From NCBI RefSeq assembly GCF_000739695.1, contig NZ_BBIO01000015.1:1-64000 (forward strand): a DNA stretch of 64,000 bases, in the 5' to 3' direction. Positions within the stretch are counted from its first letter, which is position 1. Each line of letters starts with the position of its first letter. Positions 35,941 to 45,308 of the stretch are shown piece after piece. The DNA comes from Tepidicaulis marinus. Lineage in GTDB: Bacteria; Pseudomonadota; Alphaproteobacteria; Parvibaculales; Parvibaculaceae. The notes beneath the pieces were generated by a model that worked only from the letters and a program-made list of their open reading frames with translations, did no database searches and was not told the DNA's origin. The translations under genes and the position numbers were made by a program.

Positions 35941-36579
35941 TTACCCGGCATTTGAGGGCGCGCGGACCTCATCGAGGCGGGTTTCGAGCCCGATGCGCGC
36001 GCGGGCCTTTTCATGGCCGAGAAACGCGGCAAGGCGCATCAGCCGGTCCGCTTTCGCCGGGTCCTTGCCGGTCCCGTCACCGGCTTCGGTCAGAAGGGCA
36101 AGCTGATAAAGCGCTTCCGGATAGCCGTCCTGCGCGGCCTGCATGAAATAGCCGGCGGCATCTTCCGTATCCCGCTCGATGCCCTCCGCGCCCAAAAGCA
36201 AGGTCCCGGCATTGAGTGCGGCAGCATTCAGCCCCGCATCGGCAGCGCGCTCGTAAAAATAAAGCGCGCGCGGCAAATCCTGCGCCGTGCCCCGCCCGAG
36301 GCGCAGCAAATGGCCGACATTGCGCTGGGCGGCCAGATCGCCAAGCTTTGCAAGCGGCAGCCAAATTTCATAGGCGCGCGTGTAATCGCCTGCGTCATAG
36401 GCGGCAACCCCTGCCTGAAAGGCCGTGATGCGTTCCTTCTCCGCCAGCACTTGTTCGCCGGGCGCAATGGCCTGAGGGTTTGCAAGAGCGGGCAGGGCGG
36501 GCAGGTGCACCAGCGCAGCGCTTAAGAGAGCGGCGCGGATGAGCGGCGCGCAGGCCAATGAGAGCGGCTTATGCAGCAT
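35941..36579 (-). CDS. Sel1/TPR-repeat periplasmic protein
   Basis: The 212-aa protein begins with a signal peptide (MLHKPLSLACAPLIRAALLSAALVHLPALPALA) and then has Sel1-type repeats. AFQAGVAAYDAGDYTRAYEIWLPLAKLGDLAAQRNVGHLLRLG, ALYFYERAADAGLNAAALNAGTLLLGAEG and DAAGYFMQAAQDGYPEALYQLALLTEAGDG are three visible repeats. Such proteins act as scaffolds in the periplasm. I chose the start at 36579, with GGGGGA four bases before it; an upstream ATG at 36636 lacks a better ribosome site. Confidence 0.75.
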   Translation of the reverse strand: MLHKPLSLACAPLIRAALLSAALVHLPALPALANPQAIAPGEQVLAEKERITAFQAGVAAYDAGDYTRAYEIWLPLAKLGDLAAQRNVGHLLRLGRGTAQDLPRALYFYERAADAGLNAAALNAGTLLLGAEGIERDTEDAAGYFMQAAQDGYPEALYQLALLTEAGDGTGKDPAKADRLMRLAAFLGHEKARARIGLETRLDEVRAPSNAG

Positions 36580-36753
36580 TGATCCCCCAAGAAGCGCCTG
36601 CCGTACCGCCTTGATATGGATTAAAGATCGGGGCATTGGTGGGACAAGCGCTCATCCAGCCTATATAAAACGCAGACCCGGCGATTGGCCAGCGGAACCG
36701 GCCTTCGGGCGTTGAGAAGGTCCTGGGCCGGGCGATGACAGGATGTAAGGAAG

Positions 36754-37392
36754 ATGACGGCAAAGACGGAAAATTCAGACGGCGCCAAAAACGATGAGGA
36801 TATTTTCGCTTCCGGCAATCCTTTTGAGCTTTTCCGCGAATGGCTGGCGCTTGCCGGTGAAAAAGAGCCGAACGACCCCAATGCCATGGCGCTGGCAACG
36901 GCGGATGAAGACGGATTGCCGGATGTGCGCATGGTGCTGCTGAAAGGTTTCGATGAGGCGGGCTTCGTTTTCTACACGAACCTTGAAAGCGACAAGGGCC
37001 GCGAGCTTGCCGCCAATGCCAAGGCCGCGCTCTGTTTCCATTGGAAGAGCCTGCGCCGCCAGGTGCGTGTGCGCGGCCAGGTGGAACGGGTGAGCGATGC
37101 GGAGGCCGATGCCTATTTCGCCACGCGCGCCAAGGACAGCCAGATCGGCGCCTGGGCCTCGCGCCAGTCCCGCCCGCTTGAAAGCCGTTTTGCGCTGGAA
37201 AAGGAAGTGGCGAAATATGCGGCGAAATATGCGCTGAAGGAAGTGGACCGCCCGCCGCACTGGTCAGGATTCCGCATCGTGCCGGAGCGCATCGAGTTCT
37301 GGCGTGACCGGCCGTTCCGTTTGCATGACAGGCTGGTTTTCCTGCGCGAAGGCGCCCAGGGGCACTGGCGCACCGAGCGTCTCTTCCCGTAA
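36754..37392 (+). CDS. pdxH: Pyridoxamine 5'-phosphate oxidase
   Basis: The 212-aa FMN oxidase makes PLP from PNP or [76 protein letters not shown] carries the conserved FMN-binding arginine and lysine residues (fragments of this stretch are diagnostic), and [10 protein letters not shown] and [17 protein letters not shown] are typical. The C-terminal [11 protein letters not shown]...WRTERLFP completes the family signature. It is divergent from the Sel1 gene, and a CDF transporter gene follows 9 bases after its stop. PLP supply matters for the transaminase and lyase genes further on. Confidence 0.93.
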   Translation: MTAKTENSDGAKNDEDIFASGNPFELFREWLALAGEKEPNDPNAMALATADEDGLPDVRMVLLKGFDEAGFVFYTNLESDKGRELAANAKAALCFHWKSLRRQVRVRGQVERVSDAEADAYFATRAKDSQIGAWASRQSRPLESRFALEKEVAKYAAKYALKEVDRPPHWSGFRIVPERIEFWRDRPFRLHDRLVFLREGAQGHWRTERLFP

Positions 37393-37401
37393 GTTGCCTT
37401 C

Positions 37402-38331
37402 ATGAACGCACCGCAAAACCCCGCCGCCGGGAGCCCGGCCTCCGGCCCGGTTCTGATGAAACGGGCAACCTATGCCGCCGTTGCCGTGGCGCTTGCGCTT
37501 GTCCTGATGAAGGCGGGCGCCTTCTGGCTCACGGGCTCCGTGGCCATGCTCGGCACACTGCTCGATTCTCTCCTCGACGGCACGGCGTCTCTGGTCAACC
37601 TTTTTGCCGTGCGTTTCGCGCTGGAACCGGCGGACCGCGATCACCGTTTCGGCCATGGCAAGGCCGAAGCGCTGGCCGGGCTCGGTCAGTCGGTCTTCAT
37701 TTTCATTTCCGCCGGCTACATCACTTATGAATCGGCAAGCCGGCTTATCGCGCCCGAGCCGCTGTCGCGCTCGCTTATCGGCATCGCGGTGACGGTTGTT
37801 GCGATTGCGCTCACCCTCGCGCTCGTCGCTTATCAGCGCAAAGTGGTGCGGGAGACGAACTCGCTTGCCATCGAAGCGGACTCGATCCATTACCGCGGCG
37901 ACTTGCTGATGAACCTCTCGGTCATCGCCGCGCTGCTTCTCTCCGGCGTTTTCGGGTTGACTTGGGCGGACCCGATTTTCGGTTTCGTTATTGCCGGCTT
38001 CATCGCCTGGAGCGCCCTGCAAATCGTGCGCAATGCGGGCGATCAGCTCATGGATAAAGAGATGTCCGAGGAGGATCGCGACCGGATCAAGCAGGTCGTG
38101 GCCGCCCATGAAGAGGCCATCGACATGCATGATCTGCGCACCCGCATGTCCGGGGCCAATCTCTTCATCCAGTTTCATCTGGAGCTCGACGGCTCGCTCA
38201 GCCTGATGAAAGCGCACCGCATTACCGACGATATCGAGAAGGAAATCGAGGCGCTTTTTCCTGGCTCCGAAGTGCTCATTCACCAGGACCCGGCAGGGCT
38301 GGAGCGGGTGCCGAAGCTCCTGCGGACGTGA
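37402..38331 (+). CDS. Cation diffusion facilitator family transporter (FieF-like)
   Basis: A 309-aa inner-membrane antiporter with six predicted helices. The first metal site residues are in AMLGTLLDSLLDGTASLVN, and RFGHGKAEALAGLGQ and EADSIHYRGDLLMN supply the second-site Asp and His residues. A C-terminal cytoplasmic domain of about 90 residues has HDLRTRMSGANLFIQFHLELD. Family members export zinc, iron or cadmium in exchange for protons. It is 9 bases after pdxH and is probably co-transcribed with it. Metal specificity cannot be told here. Confidence 0.86.
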   Translation: MNAPQNPAAGSPASGPVLMKRATYAAVAVALALVLMKAGAFWLTGSVAMLGTLLDSLLDGTASLVNLFAVRFALEPADRDHRFGHGKAEALAGLGQSVFIFISAGYITYESASRLIAPEPLSRSLIGIAVTVVAIALTLALVAYQRKVVRETNSLAIEADSIHYRGDLLMNLSVIAALLLSGVFGLTWADPIFGFVIAGFIAWSALQIVRNAGDQLMDKEMSEEDRDRIKQVVAAHEEAIDMHDLRTRMSGANLFIQFHLELDGSLSLMKAHRITDDIEKEIEALFPGSEVLIHQDPAGLERVPKLLRT

Positions 38332-38398
38332 AGCGGCGTGAATTCTCCTGCGTCTTCTTTGCCATTGTGATTGCCCGAAAGGCGGATAGACTGCGCCC

Positions 38399-39154
38399 AT
38401 GACACAAATCCCGAACCATGAGCGCAAAACCCTGATCCTGACCGGCGCCAGCCGCGGCATCGGCCATGCCACCGTGAAGCGTTTTTCAAGCGCAGGCTGG
38501 CGGGTGATCACCTGTTCGCGCCATCCTTTCCCGGAAAACTGCCCCTGGGATGCGGGGCCAGAGGATCATATTCAGGTCGATCTGGCGGACCCGGAAAACA
38601 CCGCCGAGGCGATCAAGGAAATGCGCGAGCGGCTGAAAGACCAGGGCGGCCGTTTGAACGCGCTCGTCAATAACGCGGCCATCTCGCCGAAGGGCGAGGG
38701 TGGCGCGCGGCTCGGCATTCTGGAAACCGCAGACAGCGCCTGGCGGCAGGTCTTTCAGGTGAATTTCATGGCCCCGGTCATGCTCGCCCGCGGCCTTTTG
38801 GAAGAGCTGAAGGCGGCGCAGGGTTCCATCGTCAACGTGACCTCGATCGCGGGCACGCGCGTGCATCCCTTCGCAGGCTCCGCCTACGCAACTTCCAAAG
38901 CCGCGCTTGCCGCGCTGACACGGGAAATGGCCTCCGATCTCGGCCCGCTCGGCATCCGCGTCAACGCCATCGCGCCGGGGGAAATCGACACGGCGATCCT
39001 CTCGCCCGGTACGGACAAGATCGTGGCGGAAATTCCGCTGCGCCGTCTCGGGCTTCCGGAAGAAGTGGCGAAGACCGTTTATTATCTGTGCACGGAGCAG
39101 TCGTCTTATGTGACGGGCTCGGAAATCCACATCAATGGCGGCCAGCACGTTTAA
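38399..39154 (+). CDS. SDR family oxidoreductase
   Basis: A 251-aa classical SDR. TGASRGIGHATVKRF is the cofactor loop, VNNAAISPKGE the NNAG-like motif, and Tyr-x3-Lys is in SAYATSKAALAALTREM, with the catalytic Ser in VNVTSIAGTRV. The end LCTEQSSYVTGSEIHINGGQHV is a regular C-terminus. It resembles 3-oxoacyl-ACP reductase-like enzymes but no substrate can be assigned. Its 3' end faces a large inverted repeat at 39171 and the convergent small gene at 39294. Confidence 0.85.
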   Translation: MTQIPNHERKTLILTGASRGIGHATVKRFSSAGWRVITCSRHPFPENCPWDAGPEDHIQVDLADPENTAEAIKEMRERLKDQGGRLNALVNNAAISPKGEGGARLGILETADSAWRQVFQVNFMAPVMLARGLLEELKAAQGSIVNVTSIAGTRVHPFAGSAYATSKAALAALTREMASDLGPLGIRVNAIAPGEIDTAILSPGTDKIVAEIPLRRLGLPEEVAKTVYYLCTEQSSYVTGSEIHINGGQHV

Positions 39155-39170
39155 GGCTGCGCGTACCGCA

Positions 39171-39265
39171 TGGACCCCGGCTCGGAGGCCGGGGTGACGC
39201 TTTTGATTTGAAGCACCGCCTTACCACTCCCTCAGGCTGTCACCCCGGCTTTATGCCGGGGTCCA
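39171..39265. repeat. BIME-like inverted pair of palindromic units, probable bidirectional terminator
   Basis: Left arm TGGACCCCGGCTCG...CCGGGGTGAC (39171-39198) and right arm GTCACCCCGG...CCGGGGTCCA (39239-39265) are near-perfect inverted copies separated by about 40 bases. Each unit is itself a hairpin. It fills the gap between two convergent genes and shares the GTCACCCCGG core with the unit at 24407. Confidence 0.7.
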
Positions 39266-39293
39266 TAAAGAAGCTGCGGCCGGTAAAGGCGCC

Positions 39294-39698
39294 TCAATCC
39301 GGCAGGAAAACCACCGCGGCCTGGCTGTCCCTCACCTTTGCCTCGTCCGAGACGGTGAAGTTCGAGAGAATGAACCCGCTCGCCCCGGCAAAAGCGCCGC
39401 TGCCGCCTTCGATGATCCAGCTCACGCGGCCATGCTGCTTGGCTTCATCCGCGCTGGGTGTGATGAGGCCGTAGCCTTCGGTTGAAAAGCGCAAAGTTCC
39501 GTCAGGGAAGACGATTTCGCCCGTTTCGGTAAAGCCCGTCTCGCCTTCCGTTTCAACGCGGGAGGAAAAGCGGGCCGTGCCGGAAAAAGGCGCGGGCGCG
39601 CCTTCCGCTTCCCCTTCGATCAGCATGACCATGCCCATTTCATCTTCAGGCCGGGCCGTGCCGGTAAAGGTCAGGTGGTAGCGGTATTCGCGCGCCAT
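39294..39698 (-). CDS. Hypothetical protein, predicted beta-barrel
   Basis: The 134-aa protein has no signal peptide or membrane segment and is rich in beta-strand residues. REYRYHLTFTGTARPEDEMGMVMLIEGEAEG begins it, and GRVSWIIEGGSGAFAGASGFILSNFTVSDEAKV is a GxGxFxxAxG-like stretch reminiscent of allene-oxide-cyclase/DUF3224 barrels. That comparison is tentative. Its ATG overlaps the stop of the transaminase upstream by one base (TGATG), so it is translationally coupled to it and is probably functionally linked. Confidence 0.65.
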   Translation of the reverse strand: MAREYRYHLTFTGTARPEDEMGMVMLIEGEAEGAPAPFSGTARFSSRVETEGETGFTETGEIVFPDGTLRFSTEGYGLITPSADEAKQHGRVSWIIEGGSGAFAGASGFILSNFTVSDEAKVRDSQAAVVFLPD

Positions 39699-41083
39699 CA
39701 GCCTCGAAGCCCTTCTTTGCGGACATGGGCTTCCACATCGTCGAGGGCGCGGGCCATGCGGTCGAACATTTCTCCGATCTCATCTTCCTTGATGATGAGC
39801 GGCGGACAGAAGGCGATAATGTCGCCTGCCAGCGCCCGCACGATCAGCCCGTGCTTTTGCGCTGCGCCCATGGCCACCGCGCCGATAGCGGCGGCTTTGT
39901 CGAAGCTCTTCTTCGTTCCTTTGTCGGCGACGAGTTCGATCGCCCCGATCAGTCCCTTGGCACGTGCATTGCCCACGAGCGGATGATCGGCAAAGCCCAT
40001 CACGCGCTTTTCGAAGGTAGGCGCGACGGCGCGCACATGCGAAAGGATGTCGCGTTTTTCGTAAATCTCCAGCGTCTTGCAGGCAACGGCGGCAGCGACG
40101 GGATGGGCGGTATAAGTAAAGCCGTGGCCGAACGTGCCGATCTTTTTGCTTTCATCGATCATCGCCTGATACATGTCCTCGCCGATCGTGACGGCGCCGA
40201 TGGGCACATAGGCCGAAGAAAGCGCTTTGGCGACGGAAATGGAATCCGGTTTCATGCCGAAAGTTTCCGCCCCGAACATGTTGCCCGTGCGCGCAAAGCC
40301 GCAAATCACTTCATCGGAAATGAAATAGATGTCGTATTTGTCGAGCACCGCCTGAATTTTTTCAAAATAGCCTTGGGGCGGCATGACGACGCCGCCCGCG
40401 CCCATAATGGGCTCGGCAATGAAGCCGGCAATCGTCTCCGGCCCTTCACGCAGGATCAGCTCTTCCAGCTCCTGCGCGCGGCGTGTGGAAAACTCTTCCT
40501 CGCTCTCGCCCACTTCCCCCTGACGGTAATAATGGGGGCTGCCGGTATGGAAAATCCGCTCGATGGGCAGATCGAAATCCATATGGTTCGCGGGCAGGCC
40601 CGTCAGCGAGCCCGAGGCAATGGTGACGCCATGATAGCCTTGCAGGCGCGAGATGATCTTCTTCTTCTCCGGCCGGCCCTTGGCGTTGTTGTAATACCAA
40701 AGGAGCTTGATCTGCTGATCGTTCGCCTCCGAGCCCGAGCCGCAAAAAAGCACTTTCGAGGCATCGTGGGGGGCAATGGCTTTCAGCTTTTCGGCAAGCT
40801 CTGCGGCGCGCTCATGGCTGCGCCCGCCAAAGACATGACCGAAGGGAAGCTGGCGCATCTGCTCCGTCGCCGCATCGATGAGTTCGGCCTCGCTATAGCC
40901 GAGCGAGGTGCACCAGAGCCCGGCCATGCCTTCGATATATTCCTTGCCCTCGCTGTCGAAGACATGAATGCCTTCGCCGCGCTCGATGATCAGCGGCCCT
41001 GTGCTGCGGAACGTGTCGAGATTGGTGTAAGGGTGCAGGACCGTTTCGATGTCCCGCTTGGCGGCGTTGGAAAGACCAGTCAT
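39698..41083 (-). CDS. Class III aminotransferase (omega-transaminase type)
   Basis: A 461-aa PLP transaminase. GSGSEANDQQIKLLWYYNNAKG binds PLP phosphate, RLQGYHGVT is conserved, ISDEVICGFARTGNMFGAE holds the aspartate, and the Schiff-base lysine is in SVAKALSSAYVPIGAV. The length and sequence fit the broad beta-alanine/omega-amino acid:pyruvate transaminase group. PLP would be provided by pdxH at 36754. Amine donor is unknown. It is followed with 1-base overlap by a small beta-rich protein gene. Confidence 0.88.
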   Translation of the reverse strand: MTGLSNAAKRDIETVLHPYTNLDTFRSTGPLIIERGEGIHVFDSEGKEYIEGMAGLWCTSLGYSEAELIDAATEQMRQLPFGHVFGGRSHERAAELAEKLKAIAPHDASKVLFCGSGSEANDQQIKLLWYYNNAKGRPEKKKIISRLQGYHGVTIASGSLTGLPANHMDFDLPIERIFHTGSPHYYRQGEVGESEEEFSTRRAQELEELILREGPETIAGFIAEPIMGAGGVVMPPQGYFEKIQAVLDKYDIYFISDEVICGFARTGNMFGAETFGMKPDSISVAKALSSAYVPIGAVTIGEDMYQAMIDESKKIGTFGHGFTYTAHPVAAAVACKTLEIYEKRDILSHVRAVAPTFEKRVMGFADHPLVGNARAKGLIGAIELVADKGTKKSFDKAAAIGAVAMGAAQKHGLIVRALAGDIIAFCPPLIIKEDEIGEMFDRMARALDDVEAHVRKEGLRG

Positions 41084-41154
41084 GAAATACTCCTAGATGA
41101 ACCGGGCCGCTTTTAGGTGGGCCTTATTGCATCATTATTAAAGGCGCGGCGGGC

Positions 41155-42639
41155 TTAAAACCCCTTCGGCGGTTTGAAACCGCCCAGCGCCTGTTCCAGC
41201 ATGCCGGCAACGGCAATGGTCGTATAATCTTCCAAATGCGGGCCGATGATCTGAATGCCGACGGGCAGGCCCTTTTGGGTGAGGCCGACAGGGGCAACGC
41301 TTGCAGGCAAATGGCAAAGCACCGCCGGTCCCGCCCAGATCAGCACATCCATATAAGGCCGGCTCTTGCCATTCACCTCCAGCGTGCGCGCATGCCAGTT
41401 CGAGGTGTGGTCATGGGCAAAGGCCGGGCGCATCAAGACCGGGGCGAGCACCACATCATAGCGGGTGAAGAACTCCGCCCATTTGGCGCGCAGCTGCTCG
41501 CGCTTTTCATGCCAGATCAGCCAGTCGGCATAGGAAAGCGTGCCGCCGCGCGCCTGCAGCATGGCGTGGCTCTTGTCGGCGGGATCGCCTTCCGCTTTCA
41601 GCTTTTCCCAGCGCTCTTTCACATGGGCCGGCATGCGCGAGGCGACATTGGCATGAAGCAGCATGAGATAGGCTTCGGTGATCTCGGCCAGCGTGAAATC
41701 CGGCCGCGCTTCCCAATCGATGATCGCGCCGTCGGCTTCCAGCGCCTTTGCGGCTTCGGTGAAAAGCGCGGTGCTCTCTTTGTCGATCTCGCAGAACGGG
41801 TCCTCGAACCAGGTCGCAACGCGCAGGCCTTTGGGCGAGGTGGCGCGCGGGCGCGGCAGGTTCAGCGTAAAGCCTTTGGACTGCGCTTCGTTCGGTCCCG
41901 CCACGATGCCGAGCAGCAGGGCAAGGTCCTGGGCGGAAAGGCCGAGCGGGCCGACGACGGAAAGATCGCCTTCGCCAAGCGCGCCGGGTTCGGGCGGAAT
42001 ATGCCCGCGCTTCGGCACGATGCCGAAAGTGGGCTTATGGCCGAAGACACCGCACAAGTGAGCAGGCGTGCGGATCGAGCCGCCGATGTCGCTGCCAAGC
42101 TCGAGCGGCGTCAGCCCGCCGGCCAGCGCCGCCGCCGCCCCGCCCGAGGAGCCGCCCGGCCCGCAGGAAAGATCCCAAGGATTGTTCGTCGTGCCATAGA
42201 CCTCGTTATAGGTCTGAAGATCGCCGGAAAGGAACGGCACATTGGTCTTGCCGAAAATGATGGCGCCCGCATTCACGATGCGCTGAACGGCCTCGGCATG
42301 GCGCGCAGGGCGGTGACCGGCAAATTGCGGCGCCCCGCCCACGGCTTTCATGCCCGCCACTTCCAGCGCGTCCTTGATGGTCATGGGCAGCCCGTGCAGC
42401 GGCCCCCAGTTTTGCCCGCGCTTGCGGGCGGCGTCCGCCGCCTCGGCCTGGGCTTTGGCGGCGCCGAAATCCTGATCGACAATGGCGTTGAGGGCCGGAT
42501 TATGGGTTTCCGCGCGGGTCTGAAAATAATCCACAAGCTCGGCGGAGGAGGTTTGGCCCCGCTCCAGCGCTTGGAGCAGCCGGTAGGCGGGTTGAAAATG
42601 CCAATCGCTCCGTGATGCACCCATCTGTGATGCGCCCAT
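41155..42639 (-). CDS. Amidase (amidase signature family)
   Basis: A 494-aa serine amidase with a Ser-cisSer-Lys triad. The lysine is in MTIKDALEV, and the signature GPGGSSGGAAAALAGGLTPLELGSDIGGSIRTPA holds the other two serines and the Gly-rich loop. The start I use, MGASQMGASRSDW, has GAGGAGG upstream. Such enzymes hydrolyse amides of small acids or are GatA relatives, but the sequence lacks the GatB/GatC neighbours. It is adjacent to the transaminase with a gap of 71 bases on the same strand, so a joint amine pathway is possible. Confidence 0.85.
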   Translation of the reverse strand: MGASQMGASRSDWHFQPAYRLLQALERGQTSSAELVDYFQTRAETHNPALNAIVDQDFGAAKAQAEAADAARKRGQNWGPLHGLPMTIKDALEVAGMKAVGGAPQFAGHRPARHAEAVQRIVNAGAIIFGKTNVPFLSGDLQTYNEVYGTTNNPWDLSCGPGGSSGGAAAALAGGLTPLELGSDIGGSIRTPAHLCGVFGHKPTFGIVPKRGHIPPEPGALGEGDLSVVGPLGLSAQDLALLLGIVAGPNEAQSKGFTLNLPRPRATSPKGLRVATWFEDPFCEIDKESTALFTEAAKALEADGAIIDWEARPDFTLAEITEAYLMLLHANVASRMPAHVKERWEKLKAEGDPADKSHAMLQARGGTLSYADWLIWHEKREQLRAKWAEFFTRYDVVLAPVLMRPAFAHDHTSNWHARTLEVNGKSRPYMDVLIWAGPAVLCHLPASVAPVGLTQKGLPVGIQIIGPHLEDYTTIAVAGMLEQALGGFKPPKGF

Positions 42640-42721
42640 AATCCGTTCCTCCTCATTTCTCTTTTTCACAAGAGTTATCGGGGTTTTGGGAGGCTCACAA
42701 GGCAAAAGGGACCGAATTTAG

Positions 42722-42735
42722 GCCGCCCGGGCGGC
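42722..42735. promoter_or_regulatory. 14-bp perfect palindrome in a divergent gap
   Basis: GCCGCCCGGGCGGC lies between the amidase start (42639, minus) and the acyl-CoA ligase start (42824, plus). GC-only palindromes can arise by chance in this composition, so the call is weak. Confidence 0.25.
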
Positions 42736-42823
42736 GCGGCAAGCGTTGTTTGACGCTGCGGTTCACTCTAAACTCAGGCCCAACAAGGGGTAAAAGCCAC
42801 ACGAAACAGGCGAGGGACATGCC

Positions 42824-44464
42824 ATGCAGGGCTTGATGCAAGATTGGCCGCTTACGGTCGACAGAATTATCGATCACGCGAACCGTTTTCACGGCGACCG
42901 CGAAATCGTCACACGGACGGTCGAAGGGCCGATCCACCGCTGCACCTATAAAGACATTCACTTGCGCGCGCGCAAGCTTTCCCAGGCGCTGAAGAAGCTG
43001 GGCGGCAAGAAGGGCGATATCATCGCCACCATGGCTTGGAACACCTACCGGCATCTGGAAAGCTGGTACGGCATTACCGGCATGGGCGGTGTCTATCACA
43101 CGCTGAACCCGCGCCTTTTCGCCGAGCAGCTCGTCTATATCATCAACCATGCCGAAGACCGCTTCATCCTGCTCGACACGACCTTCGTGCCGGTGATCGA
43201 GGCGATCGCCGATCAGCTTCCCAACGTCAAAGCCTTCATCCTGATGACGGATAAGGCCCATATGCCGGAGACGAAGCTGAAAAACGTCTATTGCTATGAC
43301 GAGATCGTGGAAGCCGAGGACGGCAACCATGTCTGGGAAAAGATGGACGAGAACGACGCCTGCGGTCTTTGCTACACCTCCGGCACGACTGGCAATCCGA
43401 AGGGCGTGCTTTATTCGCACCGCTCCAACGTGCTGCATTCACTGGCCGCCAATAATGCCGATGCGCTGGGCGCGCGCTCGCGCGATAGCATTCTGCCTGT
43501 GGTGCCGATGTTCCACGCCAATGCCTGGTCGCTGGCTTTCTCGGCGCCCGCCGTTGGCGCCAAGCTCGTCATGCCTGGCGCGCAGATGGACGGGGAGTCG
43601 ATCTTCGAATTGCTCGACAAGGAAGGCGTGACCATCACCGCCGCCGTGCCCACGGTCTGGCTCATGCTGCTGCAATATCTGGAAAAGACGGGCGCCAAAC
43701 TGCCCAAGCTCGACCGCGTGGTGATCGGCGGCTCGGCGGCGCCGCGCTCCATGATCCAGGCTTTCGAGGACAATTACGGCGTGCAGGTCTTCCATGCCTG
43801 GGGCATGACCGAAATGTCGCCCATCGGCACGATCGGCTCCTTGAAGGCGGGCAATGAAGATCTCAGCCGCGAACAGCAGCTCGACCTGAAATGCAAGCAG
43901 GGCCGGGCGATCTTCACGGTGGAAATGAAAATCACCGATGATGACGGCAACGACCTGCCCAATGACGGCAAGGCCTTCGGCCATCTGATGGTGCGCGGGC
44001 CCGCCATCGCCAAAGCCTATCTGAAAGGCGAGGGCGGCGAGATTCTGGACGCCGATGGCTGGTTCGATACCGGCGATGTCGCCACGATCGATGCGGACGG
44101 CTATATGCAGATCACCGACCGCTCGAAAGACGTCATCAAATCGGGCGGGGAATGGATTTCTTCCATCGAGCTTGAAAACCTCGCTGTCGGCCATCCCGAT
44201 GTCGCCGAAGCCGCGGTCATCGGCATCACCCATCCCAAATGGGACGAGCGCCCCCTGCTTGTCATTGTCCCGAAAGAGGGTAAGTCACCGACCCGTGAAG
44301 ACATTCTGGGCTATATGGAAGGTAAGATCGCCAAATGGTGGATGCCGGACGATGTGGTCTTCGTCGAGGAAATTCCGCACACGGCAACGGGCAAAATCCA
44401 GAAGCTGGCGCTGCGCGAGCAGTTCAAGGGATATAAATTGCCGACCGCCGATGCGGCCGAATAA
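42824..44464 (+). CDS. Acyl-CoA ligase, DmdB/medium-chain type
   Basis: A 546-aa AMP-forming ligase. [19 protein letters not shown] is the P-loop, [13 protein letters not shown] the A5 motif, [35 protein letters not shown] the A7/A8 region (seen in parts) and [14 protein letters not shown] the C-terminal lysine segment. The start [32 protein letters not shown] is that of the medium-chain and methylthiopropionate ligase (DmdB) family. Acyl-chain specificity cannot be told. It is divergent from the amidase and precedes a DUF1499 gene. Confidence 0.83.
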   Translation: MQGLMQDWPLTVDRIIDHANRFHGDREIVTRTVEGPIHRCTYKDIHLRARKLSQALKKLGGKKGDIIATMAWNTYRHLESWYGITGMGGVYHTLNPRLFAEQLVYIINHAEDRFILLDTTFVPVIEAIADQLPNVKAFILMTDKAHMPETKLKNVYCYDEIVEAEDGNHVWEKMDENDACGLCYTSGTTGNPKGVLYSHRSNVLHSLAANNADALGARSRDSILPVVPMFHANAWSLAFSAPAVGAKLVMPGAQMDGESIFELLDKEGVTITAAVPTVWLMLLQYLEKTGAKLPKLDRVVIGGSAAPRSMIQAFEDNYGVQVFHAWGMTEMSPIGTIGSLKAGNEDLSREQQLDLKCKQGRAIFTVEMKITDDDGNDLPNDGKAFGHLMVRGPAIAKAYLKGEGGEILDADGWFDTGDVATIDADGYMQITDRSKDVIKSGGEWISSIELENLAVGHPDVAEAAVIGITHPKWDERPLLVIVPKEGKSPTREDILGYMEGKIAKWWMPDDVVFVEEIPHTATGKIQKLALREQFKGYKLPTADAAE

Positions 44465-44516
44465 GCGGGCGCCGGACAGTCAAGAATACCGGTCAGGGGT
44501 ATAAGGGGTACGGATT

Positions 44517-45251
44517 ATGAACGAACGCTCGGCTTTCGCGCGTTGGAGTTTCAGGCTTGCGCTGCTTGCCGCCGTTGTCGGTGTGCTCGCGGTGCTGGGC
44601 CACAGGCTCGGGGTGATGGATTTCAGGCTGGCAATCTTCGGCCTGATGGGCAGCACGCTGATCGGCCTTGCCGCCGCGCTTTCGGGCATTGCCGGTATCG
44701 CCATCACGCTGATGGGCCGCAAGGGCGGCACGGTCTTTGCCGCCGCCGGTCTCGTGCTCGGCCTTGTGGTCGCGGTGCCGGTGCTGCTGGCCGCGCAGGC
44801 AGGTTCTGCCGTGCCGCGCATTCACGACATTTCGACGGACCTGCAGGACCCGCCGAAATTCGTCGCGGTGCGGGCCCTGCGCACCCCGCAGCACAATTCC
44901 CTGGAACGGGAAGAACCGGGAAATCTCGGTGAGCTGCAACAAGCAGGCTATCCGGACCTTGGGCCTGCGCTCATCGAGCGTCATCCGGGCCAGGTCTTTG
45001 AAGAAGCGCTGGCGCTGGTCAAAGAGCGCGGCTGGGAAGTCGTCGCCGTCTCTGTCGAAAACGGCACGATCGAGGCGACGGATACGACCGCGCTGATGGG
45101 CTTCAAGGACGATGTGGTGATCCGCGTGCGCGAGGAAGCGGGCAAGGCGCTCGTCGATATGCGCTCCGCCTCCCGTGTCGGGCAAAGCGATCTCGGCGCC
45201 AATGCCAAACGCATCGAAGCGTTTTTGAGCGATCTGAAAAACGCGGGCTGA
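44517..45251 (+). CDS. DUF1499 domain membrane protein
   Basis: A 244-aa protein with three or four N-terminal hydrophobic segments (LALLAAVVGVLAVLGH, LAIFGLMGSTLIGLAAALSGIAGIAITLMG, VFAAAGLVLGLVVAVPVLLA), then a soluble C-terminal domain of about 130 residues. That part begins IHDISTDLQDPPKFVAV and ends FKDDVVIRVREEAGKALVDMRSASRVGQSDLGANAKRI, the DUF1499 pattern. Function is unknown; it follows the ligase by 52 bases and ends at a strong terminator. Confidence 0.75.
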   Translation: MNERSAFARWSFRLALLAAVVGVLAVLGHRLGVMDFRLAIFGLMGSTLIGLAAALSGIAGIAITLMGRKGGTVFAAAGLVLGLVVAVPVLLAAQAGSAVPRIHDISTDLQDPPKFVAVRALRTPQHNSLEREEPGNLGELQQAGYPDLGPALIERHPGQVFEEALALVKERGWEVVAVSVENGTIEATDTTALMGFKDDVVIRVREEAGKALVDMRSASRVGQSDLGANAKRIEAFLSDLKNAG

Positions 45252-45274
45252 CAGGCTATTGCTTTAATCGAAGT

Positions 45275-45305
45275 GCCCCGGTCTTGAGAAAGGCCGGGGC
45301 GTTTT
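45275..45305 (+). terminator. Rho-independent terminator
   Basis: GCCCCGG (45275-45281) pairs with CCGGGGC (45294-45300) and is followed by GTTTT. It ends the ligase-DUF1499 transcript and sits 9 bases before the convergent MBL gene's stop. Confidence 0.85.
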
Positions 45306-45308
45306 CGT

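Noticed and set aside
42722-42735. Strong operator claim for GCCGCCCGGGCGGC
   Set aside because: A GC-only palindrome of this size is likely by chance in such GC-rich DNA.
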